Source: a virus. Taken from it: a stretch of 52,418 bases of DNA. The notes under the pieces are model-generated. The model searched no databases. It was given only the letters and a program-made list of their open reading frames with translations, and was not told the origin of the DNA. Positions 42,673 through 51,737 of the stretch are shown here, piece after piece; the first letter of the stretch is position 1; each line of letters opens with the position of its first letter. The stretch is from positions 1-52,418 of the IMG/VR virus record IMGVR_UViG_3300023179_000148, one strand, 5' to 3'. The position numbers and the translations under genes were made by a program.

Positions 42673-43722
42673 TTAAGAGGTTGGATCCTCTGATGAAGCA
42701 ATAATGAAGTCAACATCATTATCAGCATTATATGTACTGCTACCAGGTACGTTGTATGCAGTAGTAGATCCTTGAGAGGTGAAGTCTGTAACTTCCCAGT
42801 AACCATAATCAACAAATGCAGTACCAGTGTCAGCAGCCGAGGTAATTGTTCCACTAGTTGTAGTGGTATATGTAAATGTTGTTGTTGTTGGGACTGCGGT
42901 AATTGTGTAAGTACCGTGAAGTGCAGAGTTACCATTAGTACCAGAAATAGTTACACTATCTCCTACACGGAATCCATGAGCAGTAGATGTTGTAATAGTT
43001 GCAGTAGTTCCAGCACGAGCAGAGTTACTAATAGTCTTAGTAATTTCTGCATGCCACTCGTAGAAGCCTTTTAGACCAGTTGGTGCCCATGTATCGCGAG
43101 CGTATGAATATGGACGCTCTGCTGCAACTGGGAACTCCCAGCGGCCATCTGGACCTGCATCAAAAAACTCATTTCCAAGACCATAGCCTTCAAAAGTGTT
43201 TGCAAGTAATCCGTTTTCAATTACACGATCACCTGATTGACGCAATTTAACATATGGAAAAACCCAGTGGAAGTATGGACGAGTTGTTGCACGCTTTCCA
43301 TCTTTTACAGCAAATGACCAAACTTCAAGAGCAACGCCATTTCCAGCAGGATCATCTCCAACGGCTGGTGCGGCCCAACCGATTGATTTGCGTTCTGGTA
43401 CAGCATAGGTTCCTAGATTTTTACGAAGTAGCAAACCTCCTGCTAATAAAGCAGTAAGTTCCGTGTCTGGCTCACAAATTGCCAGTTCCATAGTAATTCT
43501 TTTAAGAGTGTCTGGGGCTTTGTAGGAAACGCAAACTGTACCGTTTGCTGACTTCTCTACGATTTCATCGCCCTCTTCGTACTCTGGTGTAAATGAAGCG
43601 CGAAGGAACGCCGAGGTTGTATAACTATCACCTGGCTCGGTGAGTAGGTTACCTGAGGCGTCCAGTCTAGTGACACGGATCGCCACACCTTGGACGCTTG
43701 CCGCGTAGTCCTGAGTGGCCAT
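42673..43722 (-). CDS. Major tail protein with C-terminal Ig-like module (349 aa)
   Basis: The N-terminus (VAIRVTRLDASGNLLTEPGD, then RASFTPEYEEGDEIVEKSANG and VCVSYKAPDTLKRI) matches the pattern I know from actinophage major tail proteins. The middle part (about 120-230) is beta-rich. Residues about 240-320 hold the repeated VGDSVTISGTNGN module, seen twice more in the Dit-like protein with almost the same DNA. It would form the tail tube, with the module exposed outside. Placement before the connector genes instead of after the tail terminator is unusual. Confidence 0.72.
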   Translation of the reverse strand: MATQDYAASVQGVAIRVTRLDASGNLLTEPGDSYTTSAFLRASFTPEYEEGDEIVEKSANGTVCVSYKAPDTLKRITMELAICEPDTELTALLAGGLLLRKNLGTYAVPERKSIGWAAPAVGDDPAGNGVALEVWSFAVKDGKRATTRPYFHWVFPYVKLRQSGDRVIENGLLANTFEGYGLGNEFFDAGPDGRWEFPVAAERPYSYARDTWAPTGLKGFYEWHAEITKTISNSARAGTTATITTSTAHGFRVGDSVTISGTNGNSALHGTYTITAVPTTTTFTYTTTTSGTITSAADTGTAFVDYGYWEVTDFTSQGSTTAYNVPGSSTYNADNDVDFIIASSEDPTS

Positions 43723-43761
43723 ACTGATTTCTCCTTTAGTTGGTTTTTACTTGTTCTTATT

Positions 43762-44628
43762 TTACGCTGTTAAATCAACTCTGATTGCTAAATGTATAGA
43801 TGTATCAAAGTAAACCGCCGCTGGGCGAATTGCCTTAATACGCATATCATTTTGATTTCCCGCTACATCATAACTTTGAGCCAGATTATCAGCTACGACA
43901 TCAACATCACCAATAAGTGTCTTGATTGTGCCAGTGCCGTACATCCATTTGTTTATCGCTGACGCTGTTGCGCCTGTCTGTGAATCGGGACCATTTCCAG
44001 TGTAACCAGAACCAACAATAATTTTAGTTCCACTAACTGTCTGAAGGTGGCCTTTTTCTTTATTATCAAAAATCATATAGTTAGCAGATAGAAGACCAGC
44101 CACATCCTTTGTCATGTGAATGACACCGTTTTCTCCACAAGGGGAGGTATCAGACAATTCATAGTCAAGTAATGCAAGTGCACGTTGAACAGAAAGTGCT
44201 GTAGTTCCATTAACAAGTGTTGCACTTGCGGCACTAAGTGCTTTATTTTCGTGGGATTCGCCTTTTCTAACTGCTCCATCCCATAACTCGCGCTCCATTG
44301 CCTTCTGTGTTATTCCTTCAAGTTGACGTTTAACTCTTGCTACATAGTCAAAGCCAGTAAAACCTAATGTTGAGCGATAATCTTCAGCTTCAATAAAAAA
44401 TGGTTTAATTTCAGTGTATCGCGTAGGTGTTGCATTCGAGGCAACAACAGCGGATGTAGTATCTGTATCGTCCCAGCTCTTTGCAGAATAAATACTGGTA
44501 TCCCACTCTTGTGAGAATCCTCTGATCCATTGATCTTCTTTTATTTTAGTATCAGGCTTTGCTACGGTGAATAGACCGAACTCTGAAGGTGTGATCTTTG
44601 GAGCTTCAAATATTCCGGTAAAAGCCAT
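43762..44628 (-). CDS. Capsid-associated protein, possible decoration or second capsid subunit (288 aa)
   Basis: A medium-sized protein with QKAMERELWDGAV, LALLDYELSDTSPCGENGVIHM and a C-terminal pattern IKAIRPAAVYFDTSIHLAIRVDL. These phrases are reminiscent of capsid-family proteins in actinophages encoded next to the major capsid gene. It lies directly after the major capsid protein. A head-decoration, minor capsid or head-completion role is likely; exact function is not known. AGGAATAG-type ribosome site precedes the ATG. Confidence 0.6.
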   Translation of the reverse strand: MAFTGIFEAPKITPSEFGLFTVAKPDTKIKEDQWIRGFSQEWDTSIYSAKSWDDTDTTSAVVASNATPTRYTEIKPFFIEAEDYRSTLGFTGFDYVARVKRQLEGITQKAMERELWDGAVRKGESHENKALSAASATLVNGTTALSVQRALALLDYELSDTSPCGENGVIHMTKDVAGLLSANYMIFDNKEKGHLQTVSGTKIIVGSGYTGNGPDSQTGATASAINKWMYGTGTIKTLIGDVDVVADNLAQSYDVAGNQNDMRIKAIRPAAVYFDTSIHLAIRVDLTA

Positions 44629-44671
44629 GTTCTCTATTCCTAACTTAAATCTAGTTTTTGTTTATTGTATC

Positions 44672-44696
44672 GGGGGAGCCTATTTCTAGGCCCCCC
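44672..44696 (-). terminator. GC-rich hairpin after the major capsid gene
   Basis: A 10-bp stem with one bulged base (44672-44682 with 44687-44696) closed by a GAAA loop on the minus strand, 20 bases after the major capsid stop. It lacks a T-run, so it may be a pause or mRNA-stability hairpin as well as a terminator. Confidence 0.6.
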
Positions 44697-44716
44697 TTCA
44701 ACAAATGGGTTACGGC

Positions 44717-46855
44717 TTAGTACTCGATTGTTGCTGCAGTCAATCCACCAAGTGTATCGCGAAGAGCGGCTGCTACTCCGTTTACATTGATGGTTGATGT
44801 TACCTGTAGAGACTCGACGCCAACAAGGGCAACGTTCTCAAAGGTTTCAACGAACATCTTGTAGTCGTTGGTGCCAACAAGTGTTGAATCACGGATAACT
44901 CCAAGATCCAATGTGCCACCATCAAGGAACAAGAATGATCCTTCAGCAAATAAGTACCAGACGAATGTATCTGGGAACTCATTCATTGCGCCAGAACCCT
45001 GTGCACCAAAAGCAGAAGCTCCTGCTGAAGTGTCTAGAGCATATGTAGCAATGATTCCGCGAGCTGCAATGTAAGCATCAATCTCAGAATATGCATTAAG
45101 AGTTGAATCTCCAGGCATTGCAATAGTTAGATCTGCTGCCATTGCGTCTTTAACCCATGCTGGGATAATTGCGCGAAGTGGAGCATCTGCATCTAGACGA
45201 TGACGTGCACGGTAAGCAGCAGCAGCGCGACCTAGTTGAACTAGGAAGTCACGACCCATTCCAATTACGGAAGTTGAAGTAACTGCTGTTGATGCTGAAC
45301 CGATTTTTGCCAAAAGATTTCCTTCAGCCTCGCGAGCATGTTGAATCAAACCAAGCTCGTTGTGACGAGCGATTAATTCAGGATATGCACGGCTTAGAAG
45401 GTTACCAAATTGTAGTTGCAAAGTAACAGCATCAGTTGAAACAGTTGTCTCACTGGCTGCGGATACAGTTAAACTCAACTTTGAAGCTGGACTTGGTGTT
45501 TCTGCTGAATCGTTAGCAGCAGTCCATACACCAACAGCGTTAGCATATGAGCTAAGTACTGGTGGAGTAATGTAGCGGATACCGCCACGATCTGCTTGGA
45601 AACGAGGTAGAGAATCACGGACTGGCCGTACTGCTGAGCCAATACCAAAGATGTCGTACTTAACCTCGAAAGGTGCTTGATGTCCACCAGAAGCAACAAG
45701 TGCTTCAGGTCCGACTACAGCTTGTACTTTTTCCCAGTTGGCTTGTGCATCCTGAGTAAGGGTGCGAGCCTCTGGAAATTGGGTAGAAATAGAAGCAACG
45801 ATATGTTGTTCTCCATCTCCACCATTTACACGGCGTAGGCCATGTAGACGCTTGGCCATTGCTTCAGCAACTTCTGCCATGCTTGAAATTGAGCTGCCTG
45901 CTGTATATCCAGGAATGTCAGCGCCCGCAGTGATTGCCACGGTTGCTTCTGTTGTCCGAGATGTTGGGCGGCGGTCAGCTGGTACCTCAATGTTGAGGTT
46001 ATCTGCGTTATCTGCAGCGGCGGTCACGGGTGCCTCCATAGTTTCTTGTGCTGTTTGCACATTTTCTGTTTGTGTTGGTGTTTCAATAATTGCTGCTTCA
46101 GTACCTTCAGTAACAATAACTGTTGCTTCTGCTGCAGGAGCATCTTGCGACACTGCTACCTCTTCTACAACTGCTGCTTCTGCTACTACTGGTACTTCTG
46201 TTGTTGTTGTTATTGCTGATGCTTCTGCAACAGCTGCGACAACTGTTTCTTCCACAGCTGGTGCTGCTTCAGTTGTTTCTTTAACTTCAGTCGAAAATTC
46301 AGATTTTTTATCTGCTTCGGTTGACGCTTCAGTCATAGTTTTTTCCATTTCTTTTTCTTCCTTTTTGTCTTCTTCCATGTCTGCAGAAGATTTTTCATCC
46401 TCTACTTTTGGAGCAGCTTCTGGAGTTGCAGGCATTGCTGCTGCTTCTTCCATTTTTTTATCCTCTTCCATGGTTGGGGAAGGAGTTTCAGAAACGGGTG
46501 CTTCTTCAGTTACTGGTGCTTCTTCAGCAGGAGCGGCAGGAGCCTCTTCTGTCATTGCAGCATCTTTAACTTCAGTAGTTTCCATGTCTTTGTCTTCGTC
46601 TTCTTTTCCGTATACGCGATTAGCTGCTTCTGCTGCTCTTTGAGCAAGTTCTACAGTTGCTATTTCACGACGCTTGATTTCATTTCTAACTCCATCAAGC
46701 ATGTCGGCAAGTGACGTCATAGCGTCAACTGTCTGCGGAGTAGGATCCTCCTTCTCAACCGATTCAAATTCGTTGAGGATAGATGTCTGAAGTTCACTAA
46801 CTTGTTCGTCAGTGATTTCAGATAGCTGATCCATCATTTGTTTGATTTGGTCCAC
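44717..46855 (-). CDS. Major capsid protein, HK97 fold, with long acidic N-terminal scaffold region (712 aa)
   Basis: The start is GTG at 46855, with AAGGAGG seven bases upstream (46863-46869). Residues 1-83 are helical (MDQIKQMMDQLSEITDEQ...). Residues 84-290 are an extremely acidic, Glu/Ala/Thr/Val/Pro low-complexity tract. From about 300 on the sequence matches actinophage HK97-like capsid proteins (HIVASISTQFPEAR, GGIRYITPPVLSSYANA, DAPLRAIIPAWVKDAM, and a C-terminal VALVGVESLQV). The N-terminal part likely serves as a built-in scaffold (delta domain) removed by the protease encoded upstream at 47023. The mature subunit would be about 410 residues. Confidence 0.87.
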   Translation of the reverse strand: MDQIKQMMDQLSEITDEQVSELQTSILNEFESVEKEDPTPQTVDAMTSLADMLDGVRNEIKRREIATVELAQRAAEAANRVYGKEDEDKDMETTEVKDAAMTEEAPAAPAEEAPVTEEAPVSETPSPTMEEDKKMEEAAAMPATPEAAPKVEDEKSSADMEEDKKEEKEMEKTMTEASTEADKKSEFSTEVKETTEAAPAVEETVVAAVAEASAITTTTEVPVVAEAAVVEEVAVSQDAPAAEATVIVTEGTEAAIIETPTQTENVQTAQETMEAPVTAAADNADNLNIEVPADRRPTSRTTEATVAITAGADIPGYTAGSSISSMAEVAEAMAKRLHGLRRVNGGDGEQHIVASISTQFPEARTLTQDAQANWEKVQAVVGPEALVASGGHQAPFEVKYDIFGIGSAVRPVRDSLPRFQADRGGIRYITPPVLSSYANAVGVWTAANDSAETPSPASKLSLTVSAASETTVSTDAVTLQLQFGNLLSRAYPELIARHNELGLIQHAREAEGNLLAKIGSASTAVTSTSVIGMGRDFLVQLGRAAAAYRARHRLDADAPLRAIIPAWVKDAMAADLTIAMPGDSTLNAYSEIDAYIAARGIIATYALDTSAGASAFGAQGSGAMNEFPDTFVWYLFAEGSFLFLDGGTLDLGVIRDSTLVGTNDYKMFVETFENVALVGVESLQVTSTINVNGVAAALRDTLGGLTAATIEY

Positions 46856-47022
46856 TACTGTCCCTCCTTAGGGTCAGTTAGGATAGGGCTTTTCCCCATC
46901 TCGCTGATCAGTCGAGGCTGAGGGACTCGCAGACGCAATAAATGCGTGGAGGCACTCCACCTAATACTGAATATTACATTAGTTCTTATAGTGTGATTTT
47001 CTTTTTTTGTGTATTTTTTCTA
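46856..47022 (-). other. Structured 5' leader of the major capsid gene
   Basis: This 167-base gap between protease and capsid genes holds no ORF. On the minus strand it contains an AT-rich start (CACTATAAGAAC, a possible -10), two competing small hairpins (46933-46937 with 46943-46947, and 46946-46951 with 46955-46960), the palindrome CTGATCAG (46904-46911), and the AAGGAGG at 46863-46869. It may hold a promoter and translation control for the most abundant virion protein. Confidence 0.5.
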
Positions 47023-50000
47023 TTAGGTAAGCAGTCTAAGTAATTTAGACATTTCCTTAGATATCTCGCTCTGGCTGTAGACATCTTGACCTGACATGAA
47101 GTTTTTTATACCTTGAGTAGCAATATCTGCATCTTTTTGACCAATTTTATTCTCAACTCTAGTAATCATTTTCTCCATTAAATCCTGTAAGGCAGGGGGT
47201 ACATCACTAAATCTAATCTTTTGAGCATCTTCTCCAAAGGCAAAAGGTAGGTTAGCAATGACTTTGCCTAGCTCTCCAGCGCTATTTCTAACATTACCTA
47301 TAGCCTCGGCATTAAGTGCTCCTGTATCTAACCTATCTACAATATCTAGCAAATCACCAGCAGCCTTGGCTGCTTCAGCGTAGTCACCAGCATTATCTAG
47401 ATTATTAACCTCTTCAATTTTTTCTAATGCAGCATCTGACCCAGCGTCACCTAAGTCCAATTTCAACCGAGCAAGCACTTGTCGAAACTTCCCTGTGGCA
47501 TCACGGGGTTGGGTTTTAGGTGTGTATTTAACTCTGGAATCTTCTGCGTCTTGCTTACTCTTAACTTCTTTTTTTAGTATATCTGTTTCTTCATCCGTAA
47601 GATCTGCGTTTTCCTGGTTACGATCCAAACCGCCAGCGGCAACAACTGATTCAATAATAGAAATTCTTGCTCTTAAACTAGCAGCAACACTATCTATATC
47701 GTTGATCGATGCTTCTTTCCAATTTTCTGGAATTAAGTCTTTACGATCTAATTGACGAGCCATCTTTACAATATGACGGCGAACCAAACCACGTTTTCCT
47801 GGCTTGGCACGTCCATATGCTTGAACAGCATTCTTTAAATCAGAGACATTTCTAATTGGAAATGATCCATCTGGAAGTGCTTTTTTATCTTTTGCTAATT
47901 CCATACGTTTTTTACGAGTAATAACCGCTAACTCTGAATCTGAGTCATTAATATTTTGAAGCATGTAAGAAGAAGATTCTTCTTTCATTTTATTTACTCT
48001 ATTAGATAATTCAGATGCTTTAATAGCAGCAGTAATTGTTTTTATTCTATCTTTAACATTATTACTAGCAGCAATTAATGGTGCTTCTAATTTATCAATT
48101 CTAGTATGCAGTTCTGCTATAGGATCATTTTTTAGTTGAGCAAGAACGCTTGCGCCAGCAGCAACAAGTGCCATAACTTGACCTGATGCAACACGAGCGC
48201 GAGCAATTGGGAAGCCAGGAACATTTACCTGACAGATTGCTACAAGTTCTAGAGCACCTTTAATTGGTCTCCAATCTCCTGATGGAGCAGAGGCACGTAA
48301 AGCACGAATTTGTTCTGGAGTTGTGCCAGGGCGAAGTGCTCCTGATACCCAAATGCCATAAGCATCTTCTCCAGCATGTACATCTGCTACCGCAGACGCT
48401 GTGTCATCGTAATGACGAACTGCTTCTGAAGCACTGGCTTCAAGAGAAGCATGTCCTCCAGCTAAAGTTAATTGTCCAACTGGAATATCTGTTCCGTCTT
48501 CAGTACGTACAGCACCAGTGTGAAAGTATGCATAATTGCTCTTACTTCGAGGAGGACGAGTTCCATAAGACATTCCAATATGGTCTACATGCCATGCAGC
48601 AATGTGACCATACACTTGACCTTCATCAGTTACTGTTAGTGCGGTTGGTTTTTTTAATTTTGGATCAACAAACCATTCCTTTGGTGGAGTAACTGGTATT
48701 GATCCAGCCACAATGCCACAGGCTACTAACGCTGATGCGTCTAAAGGATTTAGTCCTTCGACATACACTCCATCAGATATCACTTCTTCCTCCTGAATTT
48801 CTCCGCTTTGGTCTACGAGTTCTACTCGACATTCCTGAAAAGCGGGTTTAGGGACAAGAGTTACAGCCATAACTCTTGCCTTAGTTATATTCATTTTACC
48901 TGCTCCAACTTTTTTGTTAGATTCATTTTCAGCATTTTCTTTTTCTTCATCTGCTTCAAACATGTCCATATCAGCAGAAACTCCACGAATGAAGCCTCCA
49001 CGAACCAATCTTTCCGCTTCTTTTCCGTATTCTCCAGTATCAAAATACCCTCTGGCATTTCCAATACCTTGATCTACTCTTTCCATCTCAAGAATTGTTC
49101 CAATTACAACTGATCCAGAATGACCCTCGCCAGTCTTAATTTGCCATAAAAATGGAAGAGGAAGTTCACGCATAGTGATAGCGCCTTTTTCAAATTTACG
49201 ACCATCTCCAGACTCAATATCTTCTGGGATAACTAAAGGAATAAAAAACTCTGCTCCTCTAATCTCTTCAGTTTCTGCTCCTGCTAAGACAACTCTGTTT
49301 CTAGCGTCTGCTGCTCTTGTTTTGAGATAGGTTGCTTCGAGTATGGCCTCAGAAGGAAGTATAAAATCTGTGCTAAACGCGTCCGCTCTAATTCCTTTTT
49401 TGCCATAAAGTTGACGATGCTCCTTGTCTCCAGTCCACATGCCAGTTGCTTCTTTATGACGCAATGCGCAGTAGCCTTTTGCTCGAGGACCCATGTATTT
49501 TGAAAGTTGACGAACGCAGCGGGTCCAATCACCTGCAGTTCTCCAACGAATTTTTGCTGCACCTTTTCCATATAACCAATAACGACGAAGTTTTTCGGCA
49601 TTACCTCTATTTCGGTCAATTCCTCCAGCAGAAATTAAGGAAGAAATTATTGAATCTATATTATATGCAGATGCAGTTTTAGCAGCTGAATCTATTTGAT
49701 CCAAAACTATTTTTAAATTGTCATTATCTAAGACAACAACTGGTGGAGGTGTAGGACTTTTTAGATCAGAAAGAATAGAATTATCTTTTTCCCACATGCC
49801 TGGCTTACGCTTCCATGTAGAAGTTGTTACAGAATCTTTACTTACTGGGATAAGTGAGACTAATTCCATAACAGCCTGAGGATCATCAGGTGAAACAATT
49901 GCCATGTAAATTGGTGGAACATCTGAAGTATCTGGCGTTAACTCTGCAGATGCGGCAGAGGTAAGACCTTTAACAGGTTTATATGATTGAGTAAGTTTTG

Positions 50001-51720
50001 ATATAGGATTAGGAACTAAATCTTTAGTTGGCTTATATTTTTCTATTGAAGATGGATCAACTCTTGGTTGATACCAAATAGCGTTAGGGTATAAAGTCTC
50101 ACCATTTACTACAATCTTTTTCTCTAAGAATTTTCTTAAACTTGGATCGTTATAAGCATTAGGAGTTTTTCCTTCTTCAGTAACAACAGGTGCTGTAGAA
50201 GAAGATGCTTTAACTCTTTGATCAGTACTCCAAGCTGGAAGATCATTTAATATTGTTTTTATTTGAGAAGTATTTAGTTGAGGAAGTTTTCCAGGAAGAG
50301 TAGCGTTGGGTGAATCAATAGGAACTCTAGGTTCTCCTAAAATCCCTGTAGTAATTTGCTTAGTAGATCTTAAAGATTTTTCTTGTGGAAGCGGTTTAAA
50401 AGTGTCTGCAGATTCTGTAGTATTAGCAGGAACATCAACATAATTTCCATTATCTAACTTAACCTTAACGCTTTGAGTAGCAGGATTAATAGACTCGATA
50501 GTGCCTGAATACTCTGATTTTTTACCAATAATAACTCGTCCACCAGACTTAGCAAACTTACCTACAGCATCTCTCACCTGAGAACGTGCTTTTTCAGATC
50601 GTTCTTCTGGAGTATAGTTGCCATCTTGATTAGTTATAGGATTTTCTGCTGTTGGAGCAGTGGCTGCGGTTATAGAAGAATCTGAAAACTCTTCATATTC
50701 GTCGTACATATTTTCATCATATGAAATTTCATTAATTAAATTCCAATCAATTTTATCCATTTCATCTGCAAATATTTCAGACTCTTCTTGATTAATTTGA
50801 GATATAGAAATTGGTTTCATAGGATTAAAATCTAATTTTCCTGAAATGATAACTGCAGTTTCTGTGTCTACGGGAACATGTATTTTTTTAACCATGTCAT
50901 AGGGATCATCAAGGCTTTTATCGTAAGTGTGAAAATCATAGTTAATATTTCCAAGATCTTCCCACATTGCATCATCCCAAGCAAAGACTGATCCATCTGT
51001 ATTTACTTTATATAAACGATCAATACCAGTACCATCTAAACGAATACGAATAAAGAATTGAGGAGCTATATCTTCTGGCAACATATCTGACTCTATAAAA
51101 GAGTTAAGTTCTACTTTTTCTGGAGACTCATAATCGCTCATAACAAATTTATATGAAGCAGTGATTGAATTTGCCTGAGCCTTTTTATTTTCACGAGCGA
51201 CTATTGCACTAGCCCAACGCTCTCCTGCATCTCCACCCCAAAGCGCCCAAGCAATACGTCCGTTTGAAGGATAGCCAGGTTCTGAAGGCTCGTAGCCTTT
51301 TCCTTTTTTATCTACTTGATGACGTGGAAAGTATTTAGCAATGTGACGAACTTTTCTAATACCAATTTGACCACCACGGGCAAGAGTTCTAGCAGTATTT
51401 AAACCCACAGGTGTGCCTCCGCGATTATGCTTTTTACGCCACTCTAAAGCACGTTTTGCCTCTGCTTGAACTGATTTTGGAATTGTATATAAACGGTCAT
51501 TATTTGAAAAAATTTTTATATCTAAATCTGATATTGCAGCGTTTGCTAACTCGTAAGTAACAGAAGACGGATTTTTTTGATCACCATCAGAAGTGAAAGA
51601 AGCAATAAGCGCATCTGCATAGTCAATACAAGAAACTAAATTTTTTTTCTCGTCGACTATTACAGCCTTGTTTTCAAGCACAAATAAGGCGTTATTTCCA
51701 CTGCGACCTACAAATTCCAA
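47023..51720 (-). CDS. Giant capsid maturation protease polyprotein (1565 aa)
   Basis: It holds a basic N-terminal region (about 80-180) with IPKSVQAEAKRALEWRKKHN and SNGRIAWALWGGDAG. Around 380-435 is a small barrel-like segment (VRDAVGKFAKSGGRVIIGKK). At 698-780 an Arg-rich domain reads LRRYWLYGKGAAKIRWR, DWTRCVRQLSKYM, YCALRHKEATG. The prohead-protease domain (about 815-970) has GEGHSGSVVIG (His867) and RGVSADMD (Ser915). A following domain (about 1025-1180) has GQVYGHIAAWHVDHIG, NYAYFHTGAV, GIWVSGALRPG. A DUF6582-like segment lies near 1280-1335 (GSFPIRNVSDLKNAVQAYGR), and a helical C-terminus follows. It would process the capsid scaffold. It is far longer than usual proteases of 200-300 residues. 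Confidence 0.85.
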   Translation of the reverse strand: MEFVGRSGNNALFVLENKAVIVDEKKNLVSCIDYADALIASFTSDGDQKNPSSVTYELANAAISDLDIKIFSNNDRLYTIPKSVQAEAKRALEWRKKHNRGGTPVGLNTARTLARGGQIGIRKVRHIAKYFPRHQVDKKGKGYEPSEPGYPSNGRIAWALWGGDAGERWASAIVARENKKAQANSITASYKFVMSDYESPEKVELNSFIESDMLPEDIAPQFFIRIRLDGTGIDRLYKVNTDGSVFAWDDAMWEDLGNINYDFHTYDKSLDDPYDMVKKIHVPVDTETAVIISGKLDFNPMKPISISQINQEESEIFADEMDKIDWNLINEISYDENMYDEYEEFSDSSITAATAPTAENPITNQDGNYTPEERSEKARSQVRDAVGKFAKSGGRVIIGKKSEYSGTIESINPATQSVKVKLDNGNYVDVPANTTESADTFKPLPQEKSLRSTKQITTGILGEPRVPIDSPNATLPGKLPQLNTSQIKTILNDLPAWSTDQRVKASSSTAPVVTEEGKTPNAYNDPSLRKFLEKKIVVNGETLYPNAIWYQPRVDPSSIEKYKPTKDLVPNPISKLTQSYKPVKGLTSAASAELTPDTSDVPPIYMAIVSPDDPQAVMELVSLIPVSKDSVTTSTWKRKPGMWEKDNSILSDLKSPTPPPVVVLDNDNLKIVLDQIDSAAKTASAYNIDSIISSLISAGGIDRNRGNAEKLRRYWLYGKGAAKIRWRTAGDWTRCVRQLSKYMGPRAKGYCALRHKEATGMWTGDKEHRQLYGKKGIRADAFSTDFILPSEAILEATYLKTRAADARNRVVLAGAETEEIRGAEFFIPLVIPEDIESGDGRKFEKGAITMRELPLPFLWQIKTGEGHSGSVVIGTILEMERVDQGIGNARGYFDTGEYGKEAERLVRGGFIRGVSADMDMFEADEEKENAENESNKKVGAGKMNITKARVMAVTLVPKPAFQECRVELVDQSGEIQEEEVISDGVYVEGLNPLDASALVACGIVAGSIPVTPPKEWFVDPKLKKPTALTVTDEGQVYGHIAAWHVDHIGMSYGTRPPRSKSNYAYFHTGAVRTEDGTDIPVGQLTLAGGHASLEASASEAVRHYDDTASAVADVHAGEDAYGIWVSGALRPGTTPEQIRALRASAPSGDWRPIKGALELVAICQVNVPGFPIARARVASGQVMALVAAGASVLAQLKNDPIAELHTRIDKLEAPLIAASNNVKDRIKTITAAIKASELSNRVNKMKEESSSYMLQNINDSDSELAVITRKKRMELAKDKKALPDGSFPIRNVSDLKNAVQAYGRAKPGKRGLVRRHIVKMARQLDRKDLIPENWKEASINDIDSVAASLRARISIIESVVAAGGLDRNQENADLTDEETDILKKEVKSKQDAEDSRVKYTPKTQPRDATGKFRQVLARLKLDLGDAGSDAALEKIEEVNNLDNAGDYAEAAKAAGDLLDIVDRLDTGALNAEAIGNVRNSAGELGKVIANLPFAFGEDAQKIRFSDVPPALQDLMEKMITRVENKIGQKDADIATQGIKNFMSGQDVYSQSEISKEMSKLLRLLT

Positions 51721-51737
51721 CTTAAACTCCGTCTCTT

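Noticed and set aside
42585-42935. A minus-strand 116-codon frame overlapping the end of the major tail protein
   Set aside because: It is an alternative frame of the repeated module DNA with a Gln/Leu/His-rich product of biased composition, and it runs through the hairpin.
45762-46643. A 293-codon plus-strand open frame opposite the capsid gene
   Set aside because: It is the antisense of the low-complexity Glu/Ala/Thr tract of the capsid protein; its Ser/Ala/Thr-rich product is a mirror of that composition and lacks a ribosome site.
49284-49619. A 111-codon minus-strand frame inside the protease gene
   Set aside because: It lies wholly in another frame of the conserved Arg/Cys-rich domain and has no ribosome site.
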